A model generated the notes under the pieces. It had not been told where the DNA came from, did not search any database, and worked only from the letters and a program-made list of their open reading frames with translations. Both the position numbers and the translations under genes were made by a program. Positions 19,440 through 27,452 of a stretch of DNA of 64,000 bases are shown here, in pieces; positions within the stretch are counted from its first letter, which is position 1; each line of letters starts with the position of its first letter. Origin of the DNA: Paenimyroides tangerinum. Lineage in GTDB: Bacteria > Bacteroidota > Bacteroidia > Flavobacteriales > Flavobacteriaceae. The stretch covers positions 1 to 64,000 of the forward strand of contig NZ_RQVQ01000003.1 of NCBI RefSeq assembly GCF_003865405.1, in the 5' to 3' direction.

Positions 19440-21637
19440 TATAAATCAGGCATTTCAAAGTTAGTAGATGGTATCGGTTCCAATGATGTCATGTTTTCAC
19501 TATATAGTTGAGAAAAGAAAACAAATCCGTCAATTGTGTAAACCAATACATTTTGGACTGGACTATAAATTTTTGGTTCTCCAGCTGGATTTTCAGCTGA
19601 AATCAATAATAAATAGCTTTTAAATCGAATATTTTCAGTAGATAGATAAGTATCATCTTCTAAAGGAAGGGTATTTTTAAAGAATATTCTACTATTAGTC
19701 AAGTTTTCCTGTACAATCAAATCCTGTAGATATTGATATTCAGAATTAGTTATCCCAAGTATTTTTTTCGAGGGTTTAGTCAGATCCGCGGTAAAAAGGG
19801 TTACACCTTGAATAGAAGTTCCTTCATACACAAATTCTTCTACCTGAAAATAATATGGTAATTCGGGCTGATAAAAATTATTATTAACCTCAGGCTCATA
19901 ATTAACAGTCCCAGTAGTTGAACTATCAATATTTGTACTTGTAGTTTCTAAGTTAATTCCAGTTTCTTGCCGTATGGTATCTAAAAGAGTTTCATAGGTT
20001 ACTCTTTGTAAATAAGATTGACCATCAACGGCAATTGCATCAAAGATTCGTCGTGATTTTACTAATCCTATATCTTCTGTTTTAAGAGCATTTGGAAAGT
20101 TGATAATTTGATTTTGATTTTCGGATACTATTGGTAATTCTAGCCCAGATCGGCTAACAGTAAATGATTTTACCTTAAATAATCCGAAAATATCATCCAC
20201 ATCCTTTATTTGATGGAACAAGTCATCGGTGTTTTCTTTAATGAATAATTGATTGCCTTCATAAATTATGCGTACTATTGATGATATGGTGTTGCCACTT
20301 GCTATTGGAAATTGAAGAGCCAATGGCTTGGTATAACTTATAATTTCTTGTATTTGATCTTCTTCAGGAATTTGAGGAAACAATATGTTTTGATTCCGTA
20401 TAAAATTATCTTCATGATCTGAAATCAAAAATCCGTTTTCAATATATGCAGATGTATTTTCGGAACCATCAGTAAGCAAAGCGAAAAAAAGTTTATCAGT
20501 TATATTATTAACTTTATGAACGGGCCAACCGCTCGTTCCAAAAGTAGTTTCAGTAAGATTTAGTTCATCACTTCCTATTTTTATATTATTTGGATTGGTA
20601 TCTGAAATAACATAATTGCCGTAAAAATTATACGATCTTAATCTTTCGCTTTGTATATAAAGGAAAACAGTGTTTTTAGTATGAAAATTTTGAATTGCAG
20701 AATAAATATCTCCCGCAGAAGTTACAGGTGAAGTTGAACTTCCTATATAGAGTTTTCCATTTCCACTTGCATGTAATCCGTAGAATGAAGCTATATCAAT
20801 AAATTGGGTGCTCATTTCCCTGATTTGTCTATTTTGGAAATCAGAATTAGATGTTTGGGTTTCGAGCTTATGAAGCGGAGAACGTGCAAATGCCAAATTA
20901 AATTGAAAAGGATTGGTATCATCCTCTATAAAATAATCCCCATTATTCAAGACTACATCAATTCCAATTTCACCAGTTGCATTACCTAACTGGGTTCCCC
21001 TGGGGATTAAAGGGAGTTCATAAGCAAATTGAGGTATTTCCTCCTCAGCATTACTGTCATATTGAACAATCTTATAGAAATATTCGTCAATAAAATCAGA
21101 TAATTGCTGAGAACTACCAGGACCGGGAAACCCAATAAATTCTTCTAAAAAAGGTGGCTGGTTTGAAGGATTGCTACTGTAAAATTTATTAAATTCTTTC
21201 CAGATGTACTTTGCAAAATCACTACCGGAGGTTTCGCTACCGGCAATCTTTAGCCTGTTTACTCCTTCAACAACAACATCACTGAAAAAGTCACTTTTAT
21301 TAAGCCCTCTATATACAAAATATTTTATTGATAAACCGCTAATAGGTTGCTTAAAGGGTTTGAGAATAACATTTACCTTATCATTGTTTCCTACTTGCGG
21401 TTGTACGAAAATTTGACCTTGACAAATTGCATAGACTTTTTTACTTCCGGAAAAGGAAACTTTAGCTGTAGTACTAAATTCTACGGTAGATATTGCACCA
21501 AAGCTATTTGCTTCTACCTGTGAAAACGAACTGTTTTCTAAAAAGAAATGTGAAATCATTTGGAGAGAAGCTCTAACATTTCTTCCGTCATTTGAAGTCG
21601 TTAAATCTTCATATTGAGGACTATTTTGAATTGGCAT
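19439..21637 (-). CDS. Large operon-leading protein (732 aa), function unknown
   Basis: This is the first gene of the giant-protein operon. There is no signal peptide or transmembrane segment. The N-terminal 130 residues are beta-rich (GSKKVYAICQGQIFVQP, then SIKYFVYRGLNKSDFF). A middle segment (about residues 285-345) contains 'FYGLHASGNGKLYIGS' and 'TVFLYIQSERLRSYNFYG', and the rest is acidic. I do not recognise a family. Its stop overlaps the start of the toxin-like gene by one base, suggesting equimolar or coupled synthesis, so it could be a carrier, adaptor or cage protein for that effector. Confidence 0.6.
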   Translation of the reverse strand: MPIQNSPQYEDLTTSNDGRNVRASLQMISHFFLENSSFSQVEANSFGAISTVEFSTTAKVSFSGSKKVYAICQGQIFVQPQVGNNDKVNVILKPFKQPISGLSIKYFVYRGLNKSDFFSDVVVEGVNRLKIAGSETSGSDFAKYIWKEFNKFYSSNPSNQPPFLEEFIGFPGPGSSQQLSDFIDEYFYKIVQYDSNAEEEIPQFAYELPLIPRGTQLGNATGEIGIDVVLNNGDYFIEDDTNPFQFNLAFARSPLHKLETQTSNSDFQNRQIREMSTQFIDIASFYGLHASGNGKLYIGSSTSPVTSAGDIYSAIQNFHTKNTVFLYIQSERLRSYNFYGNYVISDTNPNNIKIGSDELNLTETTFGTSGWPVHKVNNITDKLFFALLTDGSENTSAYIENGFLISDHEDNFIRNQNILFPQIPEEDQIQEIISYTKPLALQFPIASGNTISSIVRIIYEGNQLFIKENTDDLFHQIKDVDDIFGLFKVKSFTVSRSGLELPIVSENQNQIINFPNALKTEDIGLVKSRRIFDAIAVDGQSYLQRVTYETLLDTIRQETGINLETTSTNIDSSTTGTVNYEPEVNNNFYQPELPYYFQVEEFVYEGTSIQGVTLFTADLTKPSKKILGITNSEYQYLQDLIVQENLTNSRIFFKNTLPLEDDTYLSTENIRFKSYLLLISAENPAGEPKIYSPVQNVLVYTIDGFVFFSQLYSENMTSLEPIPSTNFEMPDL

Positions 21638-21670
21638 ATCTTAGTACTTTAATTGTTATTACTTTCCAGA

Positions 21671-21781
21671 CACTTTCTTCAAGTTATTATGTGATAAAAT
21701 TACATAGTCTTGATATTCTGAAAAAGGGAAAAAGTGACAAGATTCTGTCGGAATTACAATTTTATGTCACTTTCTTCAAGT
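21671..21781. promoter_or_regulatory. Repeat-containing regulatory region upstream of giant-protein operon
   Basis: The 222-bp gap between the operon start (21637) and the AraC gene stop (21860) holds two perfect 15-nt direct repeats, CACTTTCTTCAAGTT at 21671-21685 and 21767-21781. It also holds a 9-bp inverted repeat, AAAGTGACA (21730-21738) / TGTCACTTT (21764-21772), that overlaps the second copy. This is the layout expected of an operator. The AraC protein encoded next door is the obvious candidate to bind it, but that is inference. No clear TAnnTTTG element was found here. Confidence 0.5.
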
Positions 21782-21859
21782 TTTTTGTTAAACTTTCAAT
21801 CAAGAGATTTAGTACAATCTTTCTATTTTATCTTTTTTCAAAACAAACACTCTCGGTTT

Positions 21860-22795
21860 TTAGGGTTTGTATCTATTGAAATGGTATCGAAATGTGCTTT
21901 CGTCTTTATAGCCAATCCGCATATAAACTTCTGAAATAGTGAGGTTATTTGCACGTATGAGTTGATCGGCAAGTTCCATGCGTCTGTTTTTACAATAAGT
22001 CAGGATGTTTTCTCCAAAGGTTTGCATGAACTGGTACCGAAGTGCACGTTTGGTTAAACCGAAATTGTCGCAGAGCATTTCAATACCGAGATTTTCATCG
22101 GTCAGGTTTTCTAAGATAAATTCGCGTATGTCAAATGCGAGCCAGTGGCTATCCAGCAACCGGTCGTAGTGTTTCAGCATTAGTGCCATGTGCATCCGCA
22201 GGAACCCATCAAAAACACCGATGTCCTGCTTTTGGCTGCTATATACTTTCCTTAGCCACTTATGCAGGTTCCTGTCAATCTTGCCTTGGTACATTGCCTG
22301 ATAAGGATTGGTATCCTTATTGAATTCTTCGAGGATGCGATAGATATTTTTGTATTCTGTGCTCACCTTTTCCAACCAATCGGGGTGAATAGTAATTACA
22401 AGTGCGATATGTTTACCTTTATCAACCCTGACATTGTATAGACCTGAATCATAAAATGACATCAGAAAGTTATTTTCAAGCGTATGGGCTATCAGGCGGT
22501 GCGAACTGTCGTAAAATTCCATGTCACCCACGAGCATAAAGAACAGAAAAACCTGTTTTCCGTGAATTTTGAACATAAACTCAAAAGGATCGTCGGAATT
22601 TACCTCGACCAGATCGATAAAAAAAGGTCTGTAGTTGAACAACTGACGAAGTATTGAAGAAGGTTTGTTCTGGTAAAAGATATTCTTCTGTGTAAATTCC
22701 AAAGGGAACCTGCATTGTTCAGGCAGATGGTCTGCGGTCAATATTTCTTCTTTAATGTAGTTTTCCCTGAAACGTAAGGTATATGGTGTTTTCAT
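21860..22795 (-). CDS. AraC-family transcriptional regulator
   Basis: This encodes 311 aa. The C-terminal 100 residues form an AraC-type double helix-turn-helix (first helix pair at 'LGIEMLCDNFGLTKRALRYQF', second at 'LTISEVYMRIGYKDESTFRYHF'). The N-terminal 190 residues form a sensing domain unlike AraC's own arabinose cupin by eye. Its ligand is unknown. It is transcribed towards the giant-protein operon with 222 bp between, so it is probably the operon's regulator, and it may regulate itself through the inverted repeat in front of it. Confidence 0.85.
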   Translation of the reverse strand: MKTPYTLRFRENYIKEEILTADHLPEQCRFPLEFTQKNIFYQNKPSSILRQLFNYRPFFIDLVEVNSDDPFEFMFKIHGKQVFLFFMLVGDMEFYDSSHRLIAHTLENNFLMSFYDSGLYNVRVDKGKHIALVITIHPDWLEKVSTEYKNIYRILEEFNKDTNPYQAMYQGKIDRNLHKWLRKVYSSQKQDIGVFDGFLRMHMALMLKHYDRLLDSHWLAFDIREFILENLTDENLGIEMLCDNFGLTKRALRYQFMQTFGENILTYCKNRRMELADQLIRANNLTISEVYMRIGYKDESTFRYHFNRYKP

Positions 22796-22810
22796 AGCAC
22801 ACGTGTTTAT

Positions 22811-22851
22811 TTCGTTAAGAAATAAAAACAGTGTTCTTATATCTTAACGAA
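22811..22851. promoter_or_regulatory. Inverted repeat upstream of AraC gene (candidate autoregulatory operator)
   Basis: Perfect 10-nt arms, TTCGTTAAGA (22811-22820) and TCTTAACGAA (22842-22851), are separated by 21 bp. They start 16 bp before the AraC start codon. The arms are 31 bp apart, about three helical turns, so a dimer could bind one face of the DNA. This fits autoregulation by the AraC protein or by another dimeric regulator. Confidence 0.5.
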
Positions 22852-23063
22852 GATTTATTGATTTTTTCATTTTCTATTATATTCAGCTACTGTTTTTTTG
22901 TACCAGCTGCTATTGTTTCGGATTATGCAAGATAGTAAAAAATGAATTAGAATACGTCTGTAAAAACACCCAAATTTGAACCAAAATTTCATCTTAGATT
23001 TATAGCGATTGTTCTTTATTTAAAATTATAGATGACGTCGTTGTTTACAACACTTAACATTCC

Positions 23064-23071
23064 TATATTTG
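23064..23071 (+). promoter_or_regulatory. Bacteroidota -7 promoter element (TATATTTG)
   Basis: TATATTTG matches the TAnnTTTG consensus. A TTG at 23041-23043 lies 20 bp upstream as a possible -33 element. The predicted transcript would start near 23078 and include the whole 23113-23229 hairpin as a leader of the receiver gene. Confidence 0.5.
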
Positions 23072-23112
23072 CTCTATTATAGAAAAAACTTAAAGTGTTT
23101 TTGCTTTAGGTC

Positions 23113-23229
23113 TCGACACATTAGAAACTGGTAATTTTTAAATCCCCGAGACAAATAAGTAAGAACGCTCATGCTATGGCGTGGGCGCTCGCTTATTCGG
23201 GGAAGGGCGTACCAGTGCCTTAGTGTCGA
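23113..23229 (+). ncRNA. Long nested stem-loop, probable structured leader RNA
   Basis: Five pairs of complementary arms nest in register: CGACAC (23114-23119)/GTGTCG (23223-23228), ACTGGT (23127-23132)/ACCAGT (23211-23216), CCCCGA (23144-23149)/TCGGGG (23197-23202), ATAAG (23155-23159)/CTTAT (23192-23196), and ACGC (23165-23168)/GCGT (23179-23182). The sums of paired coordinates stay within 9 nt of each other, so the fold is unlikely to be chance. It lies between a -7 element and the receiver gene start at 23294. Riboswitch, attenuator or independent small RNA cannot be told apart here. Nothing else of note is seen in the 22852-23063 part of this gap. Confidence 0.55.
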
Positions 23230-23293
23230 TAAGTGTGGTTGCCTGCGCTTTCTTTTTTTGTGCAAGGCTACATCAACTCAAATAAGGTATTAT

Positions 23294-23737
23294 ATGAAAA
23301 CTGGTACAACACAACAAACAATCACCCTCGCCTTTATCAATGATAAAAGCCCGATTGTAGATATTATCTGCAATGACCTTACTAAATTAGGATTTGAGAT
23401 ACTGCTCCGCTCGGAACATATTGAAAACGGACTATTCCAATTATCAGCATTAAAAGAGCTTCCAAAAGTTTGTATTATTGACCTCGACTTTTACGACAAG
23501 AATGTATTGATAGAGCTTCAAAAATTAAGAATGAAGTATCCATCTTTACATCTTATTGCCCATAGCGATATTGATACCGAAAAGGCTGTAAGGGCTCTTA
23601 TAGAAATTGGCTTTGGAGGGTATTTGCTGATTGGTAGTGATGCAAACGATTTCAGAAAAGCTATTGAAACTGTTTCTAATGGCAAGAGATATTTTAGTAT
23701 GGGGGTTTATAAAATAGCTGAAAAACATTTGCAATAA
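23294..23737 (+). CDS. Stand-alone degenerate response-regulator receiver domain protein
   Basis: This encodes 147 aa from the ATG at 23294. A longer in-frame start at 23171 lies inside the stem-loop and adds a basic, cysteine-rich tail, so it is rejected. The protein is a receiver-like alpha/beta domain: 'CIIDLD' supplies a plausible phospho-acceptor (D63), and 'LIAHSD' and 'GFGGYLLIGSDANDF' match strands 4 and 5. The conserved lysine after 'GYLL' is replaced by isoleucine and the N-terminal acidic pair is reduced to 'INDK', so phosphorylation may be lost. There is no DNA-binding domain. Its partner is unknown. Confidence 0.7.
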   Translation: MKTGTTQQTITLAFINDKSPIVDIICNDLTKLGFEILLRSEHIENGLFQLSALKELPKVCIIDLDFYDKNVLIELQKLRMKYPSLHLIAHSDIDTEKAVRALIEIGFGGYLLIGSDANDFRKAIETVSNGKRYFSMGVYKIAEKHLQ

Positions 23738-23789
23738 AGACAATTTTGTAAATTGTATCCCAATAATTAACGATTTAATTCTTTACGTT

Positions 23790-24069
23790 TACGAAGCTTT
23801 TTCAGTTTATTATATATGCAACAGACCAGAAGGTAAGTACAGACTTTTCCAGCAAATTATTATTAAAAGAACTAACATTGGAAGTGTCTGGGATAACAGA
23901 ACAGAGTTTGAATTGTCTTCTACATTGAAACTTGGAATAATGCCTGAAAATGGCATTGCCACAATAATAGCAGAAAAAAAACAGCATCCAGCCAACAGGA
24001 ATGGTATTTCTGGTTATGAAATTTAGCGATCCTAACGGACATATTTTAGCCTTTGTTGAAGAGTTATAA
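23790..24069 (+). pseudogene. VOC / glyoxalase-family protein remnant
   Basis: Translated in pieces, this reads as a VOC-superfamily protein: 'FQFIIYATDQKVSTDF' then 'LTLEVSGITE' in one frame, 'TEFELSSTLKLGIMPENGIA' in the next, and 'KFSDPNGHILAFVEEL' then stop at 24067-24069. A 5-bp tandem duplication (ACAGAACAGA) causes the first frameshift, and the middle of the protein is deleted. There is no intact reading frame, so the gene is dead. It was once probably a small glyoxalase or bleomycin-resistance-like protein. Confidence 0.7.
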
Positions 24070-24096
24070 AAGCAGGAGCAAAAAATGCTCCTACTT
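24070..24096 (-). terminator. Terminator of the 490-aa membrane-protein gene
   Basis: An 11-bp stem (AAGCAGGAGCA / TGCTCCTACTT on the plus strand) has one position that is a G-U pair only when read on the minus strand, where it is followed by TTTTATAA. It lies 7 nt past the stop of the minus-strand gene at 24103. Confidence 0.65.
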
Positions 24097-24102
24097 ATAT
24101 TC

Positions 24103-25575
24103 CTAAAATTTGTAGATATATCCTAAGGAAATAGCAAAAGAACCAGCAAGTTTTGAAACAGTCACATTTTCGGGTTTGCTACTATATACTGCATCAGCAT
24201 TATAGGTTTCGCTCTTTCTATCCTCAAAACCACCCATATACAGTCCGTTTATCGTTAGCATATTTTTATAGCCAAAAGCAAAACCACCTCCAACTGCAAC
24301 ACGGGGTTTAACTGTATTGGTAAAAGATAAAGCCGGACCTGTAACAAGATTGACAGCAAACCAATCTCCTGTTCTCTTATCATAAAATGGTCGCCAACCA
24401 AAATGGATGAGTGTAGCTAAACCAAGTTCCCCCTTTCTATTCTTCTCATCAACAATGTTATATTCTGTATTTTCTTCATTACTAACTGTTGATTTCACGC
24501 TGTATGCTTCATTTCTAAATCCCGCATAGTAAAAAGACATTCCTAATCCTACATAAAATTGTCGTTTTTGTGGAAATTGGATTTCTGTTTGATAGTTTGG
24601 TAAATCAGAATCTTCTTTGATTCGAATTAGCTGAATATTTAATTTGGTTTGATCTCCATTTAGTTGTTGGGGAAGTGTTGTATATGAGAAAGTGGAATTA
24701 TTATCTTTATAAACAAGCTCTGTTATCCACGAGGCTACTTTTTCTGAATTAACACTTTCATATAATTTATCTGTATTTGAAATCGCTTTTGTAAAAGCTT
24801 CTTTAAGAGTTTTATCCGCCTCTTTCAATTCTGTATCATTTTCTATAATTTTTTTGATGTTATCTACAGATACAATTTTTAAATATTCGGATTGTTGCTT
24901 GATTATCGCATTAGAATTTGATTTTATATTAGCTCTCCAACGTTGAGTTTGCACCAAAATACTGTCAAAATTTATGTTCCCTGACAACAATTGATACGTA
25001 CTGTTTGATTTATCCAATACAGAGTAACTATGTAGTTTTTTTTGTATTGTAAATTGAAGTTCGTCTACTTCCATTTTATATGACTTTAACAAACCATCTT
25101 TTAATATTAGATTATCTTTATGAACATCTATCAAAGACTTTATATCTTCTATAGTCTTTTCTTTAGCTAAATTTCGATCATTAGATTTTGCCCATTCCAT
25201 TAGCATAATGCTATGATTTCCTTTTGCAGATGCGTTAAAAGCATCTACTAAGTTTGAAACTGAATTTGTAGAAAAGTTTATCTTCCCTAACAAATCTCCA
25301 ATTCCTTCTATATTAACCAGATCAAAAGTAGGGAACTCAACATTTGATGTGATAATAGTATCTCTCTTATCAAATACTATTTTATACAAATTCATATTAA
25401 CATCAATTATCTTTAGTTGATAAAAATCTCCCTTTTTAAGTTTCTCTAATGCTTTTATATCTTCGGGGTAAAAGCATTTATTCTTAAAATCTAATCTTAT
25501 GCTTGTTATATCTTGCCCCCAGCTTTGCTCTGCAAAACAGATTGTTACTAATAATAAAAGTAGTTTTATTTTCAT
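24103..25575 (-). CDS. Secreted protein with C-terminal outer-membrane beta-barrel
   Basis: This encodes 490 aa. Residues 1-20 are a signal peptide (MKIKLLLLLVTICFAEQSWGQ). Residues 30-300 are helical and charged, possibly coiled-coil and periplasmic. Roughly the last 160 residues alternate aromatic and polar positions (YVGLGMSFYYAGF, LGLATLIHFGW, SFAISLGYIYKF) and end in F, as outer-membrane barrels do. The function is unknown; a small porin or surface anchor is likely. It is a single gene with its own terminator. Confidence 0.7.
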   Translation of the reverse strand: MKIKLLLLLVTICFAEQSWGQDITSIRLDFKNKCFYPEDIKALEKLKKGDFYQLKIIDVNMNLYKIVFDKRDTIITSNVEFPTFDLVNIEGIGDLLGKINFSTNSVSNLVDAFNASAKGNHSIMLMEWAKSNDRNLAKEKTIEDIKSLIDVHKDNLILKDGLLKSYKMEVDELQFTIQKKLHSYSVLDKSNSTYQLLSGNINFDSILVQTQRWRANIKSNSNAIIKQQSEYLKIVSVDNIKKIIENDTELKEADKTLKEAFTKAISNTDKLYESVNSEKVASWITELVYKDNNSTFSYTTLPQQLNGDQTKLNIQLIRIKEDSDLPNYQTEIQFPQKRQFYVGLGMSFYYAGFRNEAYSVKSTVSNEENTEYNIVDEKNRKGELGLATLIHFGWRPFYDKRTGDWFAVNLVTGPALSFTNTVKPRVAVGGGFAFGYKNMLTINGLYMGGFEDRKSETYNADAVYSSKPENVTVSKLAGSFAISLGYIYKF

Positions 25576-25650
25576 AGGTTATATAAATAAGATTGTTGAA
25601 TGTTTAATTTTTGAAATTACGTATTCTAACTACTTTTAGTTAAGGATTTT

Positions 25651-26055
25651 TTATTTTCTCTTTTTTAATATCTTATTTCGTTCCTTTTTAGCCTGATCAT
25701 AATTCCATTGAATTAGACCTTTAACCATATCCTTTGCAAGACCATGAAAATAGTCTTTATACTCGCTTAAATCAATTCCTGTCTGACGACTTTTTTGAGT
25801 GATTTCTCTTGATAATTTTGCAGATGCCATTTCTCTTGAAATTCTATTCAAATTATTAAAAGCTACTGTAGCAACCTTTAAAGAACTTTCTTGAATTTCA
25901 TTTTCTGTCAATTTTTTCATACTCATAGATTGCACTTTTCTTGAAATATTAACACGAAAAGTTTCAAGAATTTTTTCAGGACTATCATATGATTTATGTA
26001 TCAGCTGTATTACTAATGAGCTTAGTTCTTCATCCGTATATTTTTTTATTGGCAT
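25651..26055 (-). CDS. Hypothetical small helical protein
   Basis: This encodes 134 aa from the ATG at 26055, preceded by an A-rich TTAAAAG. The longer frame from 26088 would need a GTG start and is less likely. The protein is almost all helical and ends in a lysine-rich tail (AKKERNKILKKRK). There is no signal peptide or known motif. It lies 75 bp upstream of the barrel protein gene and could be co-transcribed with it. The 26056-26354 stretch upstream holds no gene I can support. Confidence 0.6.
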   Translation of the reverse strand: MPIKKYTDEELSSLVIQLIHKSYDSPEKILETFRVNISRKVQSMSMKKLTENEIQESSLKVATVAFNNLNRISREMASAKLSREITQKSRQTGIDLSEYKDYFHGLAKDMVKGLIQWNYDQAKKERNKILKKRK

Positions 26056-26354
26056 ATCTTTTAATTTAATTGTTGTGTATATTTTCACGTACTCAGAATT
26101 ACAAACAATACGTGAATTTTAGTGTTCTCTGATAGAGAGACGTATGAATAACAAATTTAAAGAATTAATAACTTTCTGCAACAAACGCAGAATATTATTC
26201 TACCATTTGTAGGAAATTTTATTTCAAAATTAATATCTTGCAATACTGCCAAAATTTACCGTTCGGTAATTTCAATTAGCAAAGATATTAGGGACGCAAA
26301 AAAAAACAACTTAGCACTTAACCCGCCACTTTGCCAATGGGAAGTTACCAGTAG

Positions 26355-27173
26355 TTATAATTTTTCACATTTATAGTTTCGAATACTTCGGATATTTTCA
26401 TTGAAACTAATTCCTAAACCGAAGATTTGCTTTTGTTCAAGTCGATACTTTGAAGCATAGTCTTTTCGAACAATTTGATCAAATGCTATTTGACTATCAT
26501 CAATATCAACTGAAAATTTGAATTCTACTATATAAATTTTATTCGAGAACCTAATGACTGAATCAATCCGTCCAATATTTGTTGTGTCTTCCGGAATTAT
26601 TTCAAAGCCGAGTAGTTTTAGTATAAGATAAACATTAGCATGATAGTAACCTTCAGTTTCACGAACTATTGCATATGATACACTTGAAAAGATAGATTTC
26701 AGGTCTTGTATAAATGAAGGAACATTTTCTTTGATTAAATGATACCTCAATTGTTGATACAAGAGAATATTTTCATCTTCTAGATCATATATTTCAAAAG
26801 CATAATCGATTGCCTTTACAATTTTGTTTTTGTATTCAGCGAAATGAATAATAATGTAGCTTGTGTTTTCATTTATTTCAGCTTCTTTTAATAGGTAGCT
26901 CTTGCTTACGATATAGTCTCGAAAGCTTTTTAAGTAATTTAATAACTCATCAGGTGTTGTAAATCTATGAGGGACTAATGGATTGTACCGAAGTCTTTCA
27001 GATATATTTCCATGGACATCATTTAAAAAGTCTAAAATTTGTACACCGTTTTCTAATTTATAGATTCCTTCTTGCCGTTGGTCATATGTTGTCTGATAGA
27101 ACAGGTCGAATTCGAAAATGTTATTTTCAAAAAAGTCGTATAAGTAGGTCTCAATTCTTTTGATTTTGGTCAT
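26355..27173 (-). CDS. PD-(D/E)XK nuclease superfamily protein
   Basis: This encodes 272 aa. The C-terminal 110 residues carry 'GRIDSVIRF' followed by 'KIYIVEFKFSVD', the D...E-x-K core of the PD-(D/E)XK fold, as found at the end of the Bacteroidota AAA-ATPase-like/DUF1703 proteins. Upstream of it, 'SYAIVRETEGYYHANVYLILKLLGFEI' also matches that family's linker. The ATPase half usually present is missing, replaced by an unrelated helical 130-residue N-terminus. It stands alone. DNA restriction or repair, or an orphan effector, are possible. Confidence 0.7.
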   Translation of the reverse strand: MTKIKRIETYLYDFFENNIFEFDLFYQTTYDQRQEGIYKLENGVQILDFLNDVHGNISERLRYNPLVPHRFTTPDELLNYLKSFRDYIVSKSYLLKEAEINENTSYIIIHFAEYKNKIVKAIDYAFEIYDLEDENILLYQQLRYHLIKENVPSFIQDLKSIFSSVSYAIVRETEGYYHANVYLILKLLGFEIIPEDTTNIGRIDSVIRFSNKIYIVEFKFSVDIDDSQIAFDQIVRKDYASKYRLEQKQIFGLGISFNENIRSIRNYKCEKL

Positions 27174-27297
27174 TGTCTGGTTATTAATAATTTCTAGTAA
27201 CTTACTTTATATGCGCAATGCATAATTTACTCTGTAACAAATTTACTGAAATAAAATATTGCTTCCACATACATTAAGAAAAAGCCATCCTTAATTA

Positions 27298-27428
27298 AGC
27301 GACGTTCTTTTGCTTTTCTTTGGTCGCTGTGTGAAAAGAAAAGAAGTCCACTAAAACAACAAAGGGGATACCGAATATCCCATGCAATGATGTCGCAACC
27401 TGTTTGGTAAGATGTAAGGAAAGGAATT
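27298..27428. repeat. Dispersed intergenic repeat, copies shared with 28.8 kb and 31.4 kb
   Basis: Two repeat units sit here. AGCGACGTTCTTTTGCTT at 27298-27315 recurs at 28793-28810. The block starting GGGATACCGAATAT with GCAACCTGTTTGGTAA (about 27358-27428) recurs at about 31434-31502. These look like repeats carried by the element rather than genes. The remaining bases of the 27174-27452 gap show nothing else. Confidence 0.6.
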
Positions 27429-27452
27429 GTAGAAATTGAAACGGAGTGATTT

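Noticed and set aside
2039-21637. Tc-toxin or Rhs/YD-repeat locus
   Set aside because: No YD repeats or Rhs core box were seen in any of the large proteins.
23171-23293. Extended N-terminus of the receiver protein
   Set aside because: It lies within the stem-loop and gives a basic, cysteine-rich tail not typical of receivers.
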